Notes under the pieces: model-generated
The model's input: only the letters and a program-made list of their open reading frames with translations
Told to the model about the DNA's origin: nothing
Database searches by the model: none
NCBI GenBank assembly: GCA_942493335.1
Contig: OW818693.1
Span: forward strand, 3,162,001 to 3,226,000
Source of the DNA: JAEWSN01 sp942493335
GTDB taxonomy: Bacteria; Bacillota; Clostridia; DSM-8532
Direction of reading: 5' to 3'
Length of the DNA stretch: 64,000 bases
Shown: positions 17,462 through 24,876 of the stretch, in pieces
Numbering within the stretch: position 1 is the stretch's first letter
Layout: each line of letters opens with the position of its first letter
Made by a program: the position numbers and the translations under genes

Positions 17462-18192
17462 GCCACCTCCACGGATTTGCGGCTGCCGCGGACCAGGTCG
17501 AGATACCACTGTTCCAGACTGTTTCCGCCCTTGAGGAGTTCCGCCATGTCCGATGTTGCGATTTGCGTACCTTCATGCAGGACCACCACGCCGTCGGCCA
17601 GGTGTTCCAGTTCGGAGACAAGATGGCTTGAAAGCAGGAGGGCCAGACCACGATCGTCCCGGAGCTTCAGCAGCAGTTCCCGGAAATCGGAACGGCCCTC
17701 GATGTCCATGCCGTTTGTCGGCTCGTCCAGCACAAGCAGGGAAGGATCTCCGGTGAGGGCGAATGCCAGGCCAAGCCGCTGCTTCATGCCCATGGAAAAG
17801 GCTTTCACTTTTTCGTTTCGATAGGTTGAGAGACCAACCTGCCGGAGTGCCCTTTCGGCGGATTCCATTCCGTTCGGGTAGAAACGCGCTTTCTGCGCGA
17901 GATTTTCAATTGCGGAAAGGTAGCCGAATGCTTCGGGCTGCTCCACCATGAAACCGACATCCTGGAGCAAAGGGCGCATGCCTTCGGATGCTTCCCGGCC
18001 ATGGTGCAGCAATTCGCCGCCATCCCGCAGGAGCAATCCGGAAAGGAGCTTCATGACCGTGCTTTTCCCGGCACCGTTGGCCCCGAGCAGGCCGGTGACG
18101 TTTCCCGGCTCCAGGCGGAAGCTTGCGCCATGCACGCCTCGGCCGTTCTTGTAGGTTTTCGAGAGATTGCGCAGTTCAAGGATGGGTTCCAT
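17458..18192 (-). CDS. ABC transporter ATP-binding protein (ABC-2 exporter)
   Basis: A 244-residue ATPase. Walker A GANGAGKST is near residue 39, the signature FSMGMKQRLGLA near 131, Walker B LLVLDEPTNGMD near 151, and the switch His in LLSSHLVSELE near 190. The layout matches BcrA/CcmA-type ATPases that pair with six-helix ABC-2 permeases. The ATG at 18192 follows AAAGGGGAC; the frame upstream runs over a Pro-rich repeat and is not used. It is coupled to the permease by a 4-base overlap. Together with the nearby kinase and regulator it forms a peptide-sensing or detoxification module, by inference. Confidence 0.92.
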   Translation of the reverse strand: MEPILELRNLSKTYKNGRGVHGASFRLEPGNVTGLLGANGAGKSTVMKLLSGLLLRDGGELLHHGREASEGMRPLLQDVGFMVEQPEAFGYLSAIENLAQKARFYPNGMESAERALRQVGLSTYRNEKVKAFSMGMKQRLGLAFALTGDPSLLVLDEPTNGMDIEGRSDFRELLLKLRDDRGLALLLSSHLVSELEHLADGVVVLHEGTQIATSDMAELLKGGNSLEQWYLDLVRGSRKSVEVA

Positions 18193-18276
18193 GGGAAGTC
18201 CCCTTTCTTGTGGAAGTGGTTGCCGGCCGCCCCGGTGAGGGGGACAGCCGGCATCCGTCGGAAGATTGACGAGATG

Positions 18277-18357
18277 GGTGGGTGGATCCATGAAGCAGGT
18301 GGGCGGTTGGAACGGTGAGGTGGGTGGAGGCGGGTGGAACAATGAGGTGGGTGGGGC
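18277..18357 (+). repeat. G-rich ~27-bp tandem repeat between exporter operon genes
   Basis: Two clear 27-base copies, 18304-18330 and 18331-18357, share GGAAC..TGAGGTGGGTGG, and a third, weaker copy lies at about 18277-18303. The + strand has many runs of two to four G and could form a G-quadruplex; the message of the leftward genes is C-rich here. It sits between the stop of the exported-protein gene and the ATPase gene. Confidence 0.7.
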
Positions 18358-18363
18358 GTTTGT

Positions 18364-19371
18364 TTATTCGGCGCGGTCCGTTGCGGGGGTCTTGATTTCC
18401 TGGATGTCCTTGCCGGTGGCGTCAAAGGTTGCGGGAACCGTGGTTCCGATGTTGGAAAGATTCATGGACATGTCCACGACATAGGTGTGGGCGGTTCCAT
18501 CCGTCGCGTTGCCGCTGACGACAACCGAGGTCTTGGCGGAGGTGGGCTGGTTCGCGGCATCCACGGTGAACGCGAGGTCAATGGATTCGACCGTGATGTT
18601 GTCCTTCAGGTCAACTGCGTCCTTCAGGGACTTGAGTTCCGGAATCAGGGCCTTCAGTTGTGCTTCCGCTACGGGATTGCCAAGCTTGGCGAGGCTTTCC
18701 TCAGGTGTGCATGTCTGCCCGTCCATCCCATTCCTGTGGGCGTTGGCGCCCAGGGCCAGCGCGGCTTTCAGGAGTTCTGGCATGTTCGACTGGTCCATCT
18801 TCAGGGAGAAAGTCTTGTTCCCGTTCGACTCGGTCATGACGACTTCCTGTTTCAGGTCGCCCATGGCGGTATCGAGGAACAATTCCCCGAATTTGGCGGC
18901 ATCCGGGTTCGCGGGCATGCCATCCTTCATTCCGTACATGCCGGGGTGTCCGTTCATGCGGTCGTCTGTCTGGTCACCCATCCGGGATTCCATGCGGTTG
19001 TTCGCGTCTTCCTTCACAAGGAACCAGGTGTCGCTACCGGCCAGGTTCATGTAGGCCGAGGTGCCGGTCTGGTACAGGTTCATGGTTCTGTCCACATTTG
19101 CGCCCGTGACGTTCAGGGTGCCGCTGCCGGTTTCGCTGTCCGTCTTTACGGAAGCCTGCAGGTTCAGGAGGGACTTGCCCTGTTCGCTGACGGTGACGTT
19201 CATGTCCATCGTTGCGTTCTTCGCCTCGACGGTCGTCTTCTGGCTGAGCATCAGGGTCTTCAGGGCATCGTATCCGGTTGTCGCACCGGTGCCGGCAAAG
19301 GCGACGGTGGCAAGCATCACGGTGCTCAGCCCCAGGGCTGTTCCGACAATCCACAGTTTCTTGTTCTTCAT
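18364..19371 (-). CDS. Exported protein of unknown function (LolA-like in style), Met/Asn-rich
   Basis: A 335-residue protein with a signal peptide: KNKK, a hydrophobic stretch, and AFA just before residue 27, consistent with signal peptidase I cleavage. The body has alternating beta strands with phrases such as MDMNVTVSEQGKSLLNLQASVKTDSETGSGTLN and DRTMNLYQTGTSAYMNLAGSDTWFLV, similar in style to Bacillota proteins that score as LolA/DUF6612-like. A Met/Asp/Asn-rich stretch lies at about residues 127-155. It is upstream of the ABC exporter and two-component genes on the same strand and may be their main output. The start at 19371 follows a modest ribosome site (GGAGCGTG). Function not recognised. 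Confidence 0.65.
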   Translation of the reverse strand: MKNKKLWIVGTALGLSTVMLATVAFAGTGATTGYDALKTLMLSQKTTVEAKNATMDMNVTVSEQGKSLLNLQASVKTDSETGSGTLNVTGANVDRTMNLYQTGTSAYMNLAGSDTWFLVKEDANNRMESRMGDQTDDRMNGHPGMYGMKDGMPANPDAAKFGELFLDTAMGDLKQEVVMTESNGNKTFSLKMDQSNMPELLKAALALGANAHRNGMDGQTCTPEESLAKLGNPVAEAQLKALIPELKSLKDAVDLKDNITVESIDLAFTVDAANQPTSAKTSVVVSGNATDGTAHTYVVDMSMNLSNIGTTVPATFDATGKDIQEIKTPATDRAE

Positions 19372-19465
19372 ACAGGTACACGCTCCTTCAATCTCATTTT
19401 GTCCGGCATCTCCTGCCGACATGTTTCATTCTATTCGCCAGATGTAAAGGAGCTTGAAAGAAAGT

Positions 19466-19483
19466 CTAAAGCTTTTCTAAAGT
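19466..19483 (-). promoter_or_regulatory. Direct repeat phased at 11 bp, candidate OmpR-family binding site
   Basis: TCTAAAG occurs at 19466-19472 and again at 19477-19483, a spacing of one helical turn, which is the normal site type for PhoB/OmpR regulators. On the minus strand the inner copy gives TTTAGA, 17 bases before TTACAT, so the repeat overlaps the -35 position. It lies 95 bases upstream of the exported-protein gene, the first of a group ending with an OmpR-type regulator. Confidence 0.6.
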
Positions 19484-19613
19484 CTTGTTGGGACAGCCGC
19501 GTTGACGGTGTCGAAAGGCATATGGGGTTGAATGAAGTGATTTCTAACTTTTCGTCCAGCGTTTCCGCTATGGAATCAGGTCGGAAAAATGACGAAAAAG
19601 ACAGTGCCCATCA

Positions 19614-19641
19614 TTGTAAACGCGTGTTAATTGGATATACT
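19614..19641 (+). promoter_or_regulatory. sigma-A promoter for the GH9 gene
   Basis: TTGTAA at 19614-19619 and TATACT at 19636-19641 with 16 bases between, 123 bases upstream of the GH9 start. The whole 393-base gap 19372-19764 holds this promoter and, to the left, the leftward promoter with the 11-bp repeat. Confidence 0.6.
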
Positions 19642-19764
19642 GAAGATACCGGAGAGGAAAACCCAAGGATTCATATGGTTTTCCAAATGGGAAGCAGGCG
19701 GCCGGGCAGCGGTCCGAAAACCTTGATTCCAACCGGAATACTGCCCTGGAGGCGCATCGTGAAT

Positions 19765-21465
19765 ATGCCGACCATCCAAATCAATCAGTTGGGCTATCGT
19801 CCGAAGGATCGCAAGGTTGCCTGTCTGGCGTTGCCGGCCGGTACAGCCGCGGAGCCCGTCGCTTTCGATGTTATCCGCCTGCAGGGTCCTCCCGGCAAAA
19901 ACGCATACCCGGTGGTGCTGGAGTCCATCAGTTCCGCTTTTCGTGCGGATCCGTCGACAGGAATGCAGGTTGCGTCCCTCGACCTGACGGCGGTGGAGGA
20001 TCTGGGCATTTTCCGTATTCGAACCCTTGCCGGACATGTTTCGGCTCCTTTTTCCATCGGCCCAAAAGTCTATGATGCCGCGCGCGACGGGATGCTGAAG
20101 GCTTTGTACTTCATGCGGTGCGGATGCGCGCTGGAAGAGAGGCATGCCGGCCAGTGGAAGCATGATGTCTGCCATACCGGCGAAGCCCTTCTCCACAGCC
20201 AGGCCCTGGAGGAATGGAACCGGACAAAGCGGAAGGACGACAAGGATGTACGTCTGGATGTATCCGGCGGCTGGCATGATGCCGGCGATTATGGCAGGTA
20301 TGTCGGACCCGGCGCCAATGCCGTTGCGGATCTGCTTCTTGCGTTCCAGTGTTTTCCCAGGGCATTCGAAAACCCGCTGAACATACCGGAAAGCGGCAAT
20401 GGCCTGCCGGATCTGCTCAACGAGTGCCGGTACGAGATCGAGTTCCTGATGAAGATGCAGGATCGGGATTCGGGCGGTCTTTTCCACAAGGTGGCCACCC
20501 TGCAGTTCCCGGGCTACATCATGCCGGAAGAGGATCGCGAACCACTGTACATCAACCACATTTCCAGTACGGCAACCGGGGACTTCGCGGCCTGCCTTGC
20601 GGCGGCTTCCGTCGTTTACCGCCCCTATGACACGGCGTTTTCGGATCGCATGCTGGCGGCGGCGGAACAGGCCTACGCATGGCTTGAAGCCAATCCGGAT
20701 GCACCGGACTTCCGGAATCCGCCGGATGTGGGTTCCGGCGAATATGGGGATCGGAAGAGCGATCAGGATGAACGCTACTGGGCGGCGGTGGAACTGTACC
20801 GCGCCACCGGCGGCGGGAAGTACCGGGAGGCTGCGGAAACGTTGGCCCGAAGGCCCGACCTGGATCGGCTCAGCCTCGGGTGGGCCGATGTCGGCGGATT
20901 GGGCACCCTTTCCTATCTGATGCTGCCAGCGGAACGGCAGAATCCGGAAGTGAAGGCGATCCTGGAGAAAATCTTCTTCGAGGAGGCGGATCGTCTGGCT
21001 TCGGTTTGCGAAACCGACGGCTTTGGCATCTCGCTCAAGCCTGACGGTTATATCTGGGGCAGCAACATGATTGTCATGAACAACGCGATGCATCTGATTC
21101 TCGCAGACCAGCTCCGGCCGAACCTCCGGTATTCGGAGGCCGCCGCGCAGCACATGCACTACCTGTTCGGTTGCAATGCGCTCGGTCAGAGCTTTGTAAC
21201 CGGATTCGGCGCAAGGATGCTCCTGAATCCGCACTACCGGCCTTCCGTAGCGGACGGTTCCGATTATCCGGTTCCCGGCCTCGTGTCCGGCGGTCCCTGC
21301 ATGTGGCGGGCGGATCCGGCCACCAAGACGGGATTGCCGCAGGACACCGCGCCGGCCCTTGTATTCCTTGATGACTTCGAGAGCTATTCCTCCAATGAAG
21401 TCACGATCTACTGGAATGCGCCGGCTGTGTTTGTGGCGGCCTATGTGACGCTGAACGAAGGATGA
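19765..21465 (+). CDS. Glycoside hydrolase family 9 enzyme without signal peptide
   Basis: A 566-residue GH9 enzyme. An N-terminal Ig-like domain (about 1-90) begins with the usual IQINQLGYRPKDRKVA. The (alpha/alpha)6 domain carries SGGWHDAGDYGRYV near residue 170 with the catalytic base Asp, LNPHYRPS with the conserved His near residue 490, and SYSSNEVTIYWNAPAVF with the catalytic acid Glu near 548. There is no signal peptide, dockerin or binding module, so it should act in the cytoplasm on imported cellodextrins or beta-glucosides, unlike the usual secreted endoglucanases. The start is ambiguous between GTG 19759 and ATG 19765, both after TGGAGG; an open frame extends far upstream but it is antisense noise over the neighbour gene. 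Confidence 0.88.
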   Translation: MPTIQINQLGYRPKDRKVACLALPAGTAAEPVAFDVIRLQGPPGKNAYPVVLESISSAFRADPSTGMQVASLDLTAVEDLGIFRIRTLAGHVSAPFSIGPKVYDAARDGMLKALYFMRCGCALEERHAGQWKHDVCHTGEALLHSQALEEWNRTKRKDDKDVRLDVSGGWHDAGDYGRYVGPGANAVADLLLAFQCFPRAFENPLNIPESGNGLPDLLNECRYEIEFLMKMQDRDSGGLFHKVATLQFPGYIMPEEDREPLYINHISSTATGDFAACLAAASVVYRPYDTAFSDRMLAAAEQAYAWLEANPDAPDFRNPPDVGSGEYGDRKSDQDERYWAAVELYRATGGGKYREAAETLARRPDLDRLSLGWADVGGLGTLSYLMLPAERQNPEVKAILEKIFFEEADRLASVCETDGFGISLKPDGYIWGSNMIVMNNAMHLILADQLRPNLRYSEAAAQHMHYLFGCNALGQSFVTGFGARMLLNPHYRPSVADGSDYPVPGLVSGGPCMWRADPATKTGLPQDTAPALVFLDDFESYSSNEVTIYWNAPAVFVAAYVTLNEG

Positions 21466-21526
21466 TTCCCGGGTCGACGCAGAGGAAGGGTGGTCTTTCG
21501 GGTCACGGGATGTGATGAAAGGCCAC

Positions 21527-21550
21527 CCCGATCCATTTTCATGGATCGGG
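21527..21550 (+). terminator. Probable terminator hairpin after the GH9 gene
   Basis: CCCGATCCA at 21527-21535 pairs with TGGATCGGG at 21542-21550 around a six-base loop. A larger outer hairpin (GGGTGG at 21488 region with CCACCC at about 21523-21528) precedes it. The following T-run is poor, so termination may be partial. Confidence 0.5.
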
Positions 21551-21591
21551 CCCTTGCTTTGTGAAGAAGATGCAGGATGCAGGCCGCTGTC

Positions 21592-21620
21592 TTGCACCGG
21601 CCGGGGTTCCGCGGTATACT
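21592..21620 (+). promoter_or_regulatory. sigma-A promoter for nadB-nadC
   Basis: TTGCAC at 21592-21597 and TATACT at 21615-21620 with an exact 17-base spacer. Fourteen bases further on is the palindrome GTTTGCAAAC (21634-21643), a possible operator for a NAD-responsive repressor; no such regulator gene is nearby. Confidence 0.7.
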
Positions 21621-21726
21621 GAAATAAGTATGCGTTTGCAAACCCGGTCCTTGATTGTGTATTCAGCGATTTACAGAAGCCGTTCCCGCCAATGGCCTGT
21701 ACCGGAAGGAAGTGAACCTCGGAGCC

Positions 21727-23436
21727 ATGAATGCAGTGCATCTGGATAGGCCCTATGCGCCGGAACGTTACCTGCTCGATTTTGATACGACTAACCTGCC
21801 GTGCGATGCTTTTGACGCCGTCATCATCGGCAGCGGCATCGCAGGGGTGTATACGGCGCTTTCCATATCCCGGAACGCACGGATTCTCATTGTCACCAAG
21901 GAAGCCATTGATGTGAACAACTCCGTCCTCGCGCAGGGCGGCATTGCCGTATCCCTTGACCAGGCGGATTCGCCCGACCTTCATTTCCAGGACACCGCCT
22001 ATGCCGGTGCAGGCCTCTGCGACGAGGAAGCCGTCAGGAGTCTCGTGACCGAAGCGGCGGACAACATCGCGCAGCTGTGCCTCTATGGGGTGAATTTTGA
22101 CCGGGGATCGGACCGTCAGCTTTCCCTCACCCGGGAAGCGGCGCACAGCCGGAACCGGATCATCCATACGGGAGACGCCACCGGCAAGGAAGTCTGCGAC
22201 ACGTTGGTGAGTGTCGTGCGCGGGCTGGACAATGTCGTGATCCGCGAGAAGACCTTTGCAGTGGATCTCTTGACCGTCGATGGCGTCTGTCGGGGTGTGC
22301 TCGTTCAGGATGAAACAGGGAATCTGCAGGTTTGTGCAGCGCCTGTCGTCATTTGCGCCTCCGGCGGGTACGGCCGTCTGTATGAGAACACCACGAATCC
22401 GGAAGTCGCCACGGGCGATGGCGCCGCCATGGCCTATCGGGCCGGCGCGCATCTGATGGATCTCGAGTTTGTCCAGTTCCATCCCACCGCCCTGTTCCAC
22501 AAGGAGGAAGGCAATTGCAATTTCCTGATCTCTGAAGCGGTGCGCGGGGAAGGCGCCATTGTACGCAACCTTTCGGGCGAACGTTTCATGCCTGGATACC
22601 ACGAGCTGGCCGAGCTGGCGCCGCGCGATGTCGTATCGCGCGCCATCTTCGCCGAAATGAAGAAAACCGGCACGGACCATGTGATGCTGGATATCACCTC
22701 GAAAAGCCGCGAGTATCTTGAACAGCGCTTTCCCACCATATTTGCCAAATGCCTCTCCCTCGGAATCGACATTTCGAAGGACTTTATCCCGGTCGCGCCT
22801 TCGCAGCATTACAGCATGGGCGGCATCCGGACGGACGAGTGGGGACGGACTTCCCTGCCCGGCTTTTATGCGGTCGGAGAGGCCGCCTGCAACGGCATCC
22901 ATGGTGCGAACCGTCTGGCTTCAAACTCCCTGCTGGAAGGTCTGGTCTTCGGACGCCGTATCGCGCGGATCCTGAACGAACAGCTTTCCGAACTGTCTTT
23001 GACGGAGATGGGAACGGAAAGAGGAAAAGGATCGGAAACAGAGGCCGGGATGAACCCCGGAAGGGGAACCGGAAACGGAGCTGAACCAGGAAGAGGATCC
23101 GGAACCATTGAAGTGGCTTTCTCCGCACCGCGCAGGGAGTCCGGACTGGATCCCGCCAAAGCGGTTGCGGAAATCCAGCACGGCATGACACGGGATGTCG
23201 GCATCATCCGTACGGCGGAAAGCCTGCAGGCGGCGGTCGGCGGCCTGGATGCGCTGTACGCGGGGCAGGAGGGCATGCGCTGTCCGACGATCGCTCACAT
23301 GGAGCTTCGCAACATGACCCTGCTGGCAGGTCTTGTCGCCCGCATGGCACTGACCCGGACGGAAAGCCGCGGCGCACATTACCGGAGCGATTACCCGAAA
23401 ACGGACGAGGCATGGGTCAGAAACCTGGTTGTCTGA
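21727..23436 (+). CDS. nadB: L-aspartate oxidase
   Basis: FAD enzyme that oxidises L-aspartate to iminoaspartate, first step of NAD synthesis. The Rossmann motif AVIIGSGIAGVYTALS lies at about residues 31-46; the active-site stretches LAQGGIAVSL, HSRNRIIHTGDATG, EFVQFHPTAL and PSQHYSMGGIRTDEWGRT follow in the family order, and GLVFGRRIA closes the FAD domain. It is 569 residues, slightly longer than the usual ~530, because of an insert at about 426-462 made of Gly/Thr/Glu/Arg near-repeats (ERGKGSETEAG..., GRGTGNGAEPGRGSGT) between the FAD and C-terminal helical domains. The ATG at 21727 is chosen for family fit; its ribosome site is weak. nadC follows; nadA is absent here. Confidence 0.92.
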   Translation: MNAVHLDRPYAPERYLLDFDTTNLPCDAFDAVIIGSGIAGVYTALSISRNARILIVTKEAIDVNNSVLAQGGIAVSLDQADSPDLHFQDTAYAGAGLCDEEAVRSLVTEAADNIAQLCLYGVNFDRGSDRQLSLTREAAHSRNRIIHTGDATGKEVCDTLVSVVRGLDNVVIREKTFAVDLLTVDGVCRGVLVQDETGNLQVCAAPVVICASGGYGRLYENTTNPEVATGDGAAMAYRAGAHLMDLEFVQFHPTALFHKEEGNCNFLISEAVRGEGAIVRNLSGERFMPGYHELAELAPRDVVSRAIFAEMKKTGTDHVMLDITSKSREYLEQRFPTIFAKCLSLGIDISKDFIPVAPSQHYSMGGIRTDEWGRTSLPGFYAVGEAACNGIHGANRLASNSLLEGLVFGRRIARILNEQLSELSLTEMGTERGKGSETEAGMNPGRGTGNGAEPGRGSGTIEVAFSAPRRESGLDPAKAVAEIQHGMTRDVGIIRTAESLQAAVGGLDALYAGQEGMRCPTIAHMELRNMTLLAGLVARMALTRTESRGAHYRSDYPKTDEAWVRNLVV

Positions 23437-23470
23437 ATGGATGCCTGTACAGCACGAAAAGGAGATCATG

Positions 23471-24316
23471 ATGGCACCTTTGAATCTCGACATCTCCCTT
23501 GTGGATGAAATCATCCTTCGCGCCCTTCGGGAAGACATGCCGATGGGCGACCTTACGACGGACAGCACCATTCCTGAAGGCCAGGAAGGCGCAGCCCGCA
23601 TCCTTGCGAAGGAAGATGGCGTGATCGCCGGTTTGCCGGTTTTCATGCGTGTCTTCACGTTGCTGGATTCCCGCGCCAGCTTCAATGTACTGGTGGAAGA
23701 AGGCGATTTCGTCCCGGCAGGCACCGTCCTGATGACCTTCGGCGGAAACGCGCGCGCACTCCTGAAGGGGGAGCGCACCGCCTTGAACCTGTTGCAGCGC
23801 ATGAGCGGCATTGCAACCATGACAAACCTGTTTGTGAAAGCCTTTGAGGGAACCGGAACGAGGATTGTGGACACCCGCAAGACCGCTCCCGGCCTCAGGT
23901 ATCTGGACAAGTACGCGGTACGTGCCGGCGGCGGAACGAATCACCGGTATTGCCTGTCGGATGGCGTCCTCATCAAGGACAACCACATCAAGGCCTGCGG
24001 CAGTATCGCCGAAGCCGTGAAAAAAGCGCGTGCCGTGGCGCCGCACACCATCCGCATCGAAGTGGAGACCGAATCCATGGAGATGGTGAAGGAAGCGCTT
24101 GAGGCAGGGGCTGACATCATCATGCTGGACAACATGACCAACGACCAGATGGCCGAGGCCGTGAAGTTCATTGCGGGACGCGCTTTGACCGAAGCCTCCG
24201 GGAATGTGACGGTGGACCGGGCGGCCGCCATCGGCGCGACCGGCGTCGATCTTGTCTCCTCCGGTGCGCTGACGCATTCGGTGAAAGCGATGGACATCAG
24301 CATGCGCTTCGAATGA
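23471..24316 (+). CDS. nadC: Nicotinate-nucleotide pyrophosphorylase (quinolinate phosphoribosyltransferase)
   Basis: A 281-residue enzyme that turns quinolinate and PRPP into nicotinate mononucleotide. Family blocks seen in order: ALREDMPMGDLTTDST at the N terminus, GERTALNLLQRMSGIATMT (about 103-121), DTRKTAPGLRYLDKYAVRAGGGTNHRYCLSDGVLIKDNHI (about 137-176) with the substrate-binding Arg/His/Lys residues, then IEVETESMEMVKEALEAGADIIMLDNM and a C-terminal GVDLVSSGALTHSVKAMDISMRF. The second ATG (23471) is six bases after AAAAGGAG; it lies 34 bases after the nadB stop, so the pair is one operon closed by the terminator at 24356-24409. Confidence 0.95.
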   Translation: MAPLNLDISLVDEIILRALREDMPMGDLTTDSTIPEGQEGAARILAKEDGVIAGLPVFMRVFTLLDSRASFNVLVEEGDFVPAGTVLMTFGGNARALLKGERTALNLLQRMSGIATMTNLFVKAFEGTGTRIVDTRKTAPGLRYLDKYAVRAGGGTNHRYCLSDGVLIKDNHIKACGSIAEAVKKARAVAPHTIRIEVETESMEMVKEALEAGADIIMLDNMTNDQMAEAVKFIAGRALTEASGNVTVDRAAAIGATGVDLVSSGALTHSVKAMDISMRFE

Positions 24317-24327
24317 TTGTCCGAAAG

Positions 24328-24761
24328 TTATCAACAGTGTCTGTGGATAAAATGAATCCGTCCTGATTTCGTAATCCCGTAAGGGAGGTCGGAACCGGAC
24401 GGATTTTTTGCATGGTAGCCATGGAGGGATTGACGAATCAGACCCGGGATGCATCATGCGCAAGTCGTTGAATGACAGGCAGGGTGAAAAACGGGTGAGA
24501 ACCGCATGGAATAAGGATACAATGGGTCAAAAGACGAAAAAGTCCGTCATATTGCACAAAACAGACGTTCTGAATAGCGGTTTTCAGGGTATTTTGGACA
24601 GGAAGTAAGCCTGTCATGACAACCTGTGGACAAAACAGAAAAGTATCCACAGGCATGTGGGAAAAAGCGTGGAATGTATGGGGATAAAGGCTGTAAACCT
24701 TTTGTACCAATGGTTGTATTTATCCACAACTATCCACAGGCCTGTGGACGGTTGTGGATTT
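24328..24761. repeat. Cluster of DnaA-box-like sequences with a long palindrome
   Basis: The 560-base gap 24317-24876 holds about eight 9-mers like the DnaA box TTATCCACA. Exact copies: 24342-24350 (minus) and 24720-24728 (plus). One mismatch: 24328-24336, 24625-24633 (minus), 24643-24651, 24679-24687 (minus), 24730-24738. Two mismatches: 24753-24761 (minus). The boxes at 24720 and 24730 are 10 bp apart; the inverted ones at 24743 and 24753 are also 10 bp apart, so both halves make a near-perfect 34-bp palindrome (24724-24757) with centre TCCACAGGCCTGTGGA. This looks like an origin or a DnaA-titrating site. No dnaA, dnaN, rpmH or gidA gene is adjacent. Confidence 0.6.
24356..24409 (+). terminator. 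Intrinsic terminator after nadC
   Basis: ATCCGTCC (24356-24363) pairs with GGACGGAT (24397-24404), followed by a run of T to 24409. The 33-base loop can form a small inner stem (CCC...GGG at 24376-24385). Confidence 0.75.
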
Positions 24762-24876
24762 CCACTTGAACTGCATGATATGATAGGCGCAGACAGGGGG
24801 TCGGAAGCCTCCGTATGTTGGAGGCAGGCTGAACGACCTGACAGGTGCCTGCCCGAACGGGAAAGGGGAACAGGAA

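Noticed and set aside
18487..19764. Long N-terminal extension of the GH9 frame
   Set aside because: It runs antisense to the exported-protein gene and through the promoter; GH9 homology starts near 19765.
19627..22902. 1091-codon minus-strand open frame
   Set aside because: It lies opposite the GH9 and nadB genes, whose catalytic motifs are intact. The translation has no family look; it is a GC-rich antisense frame.
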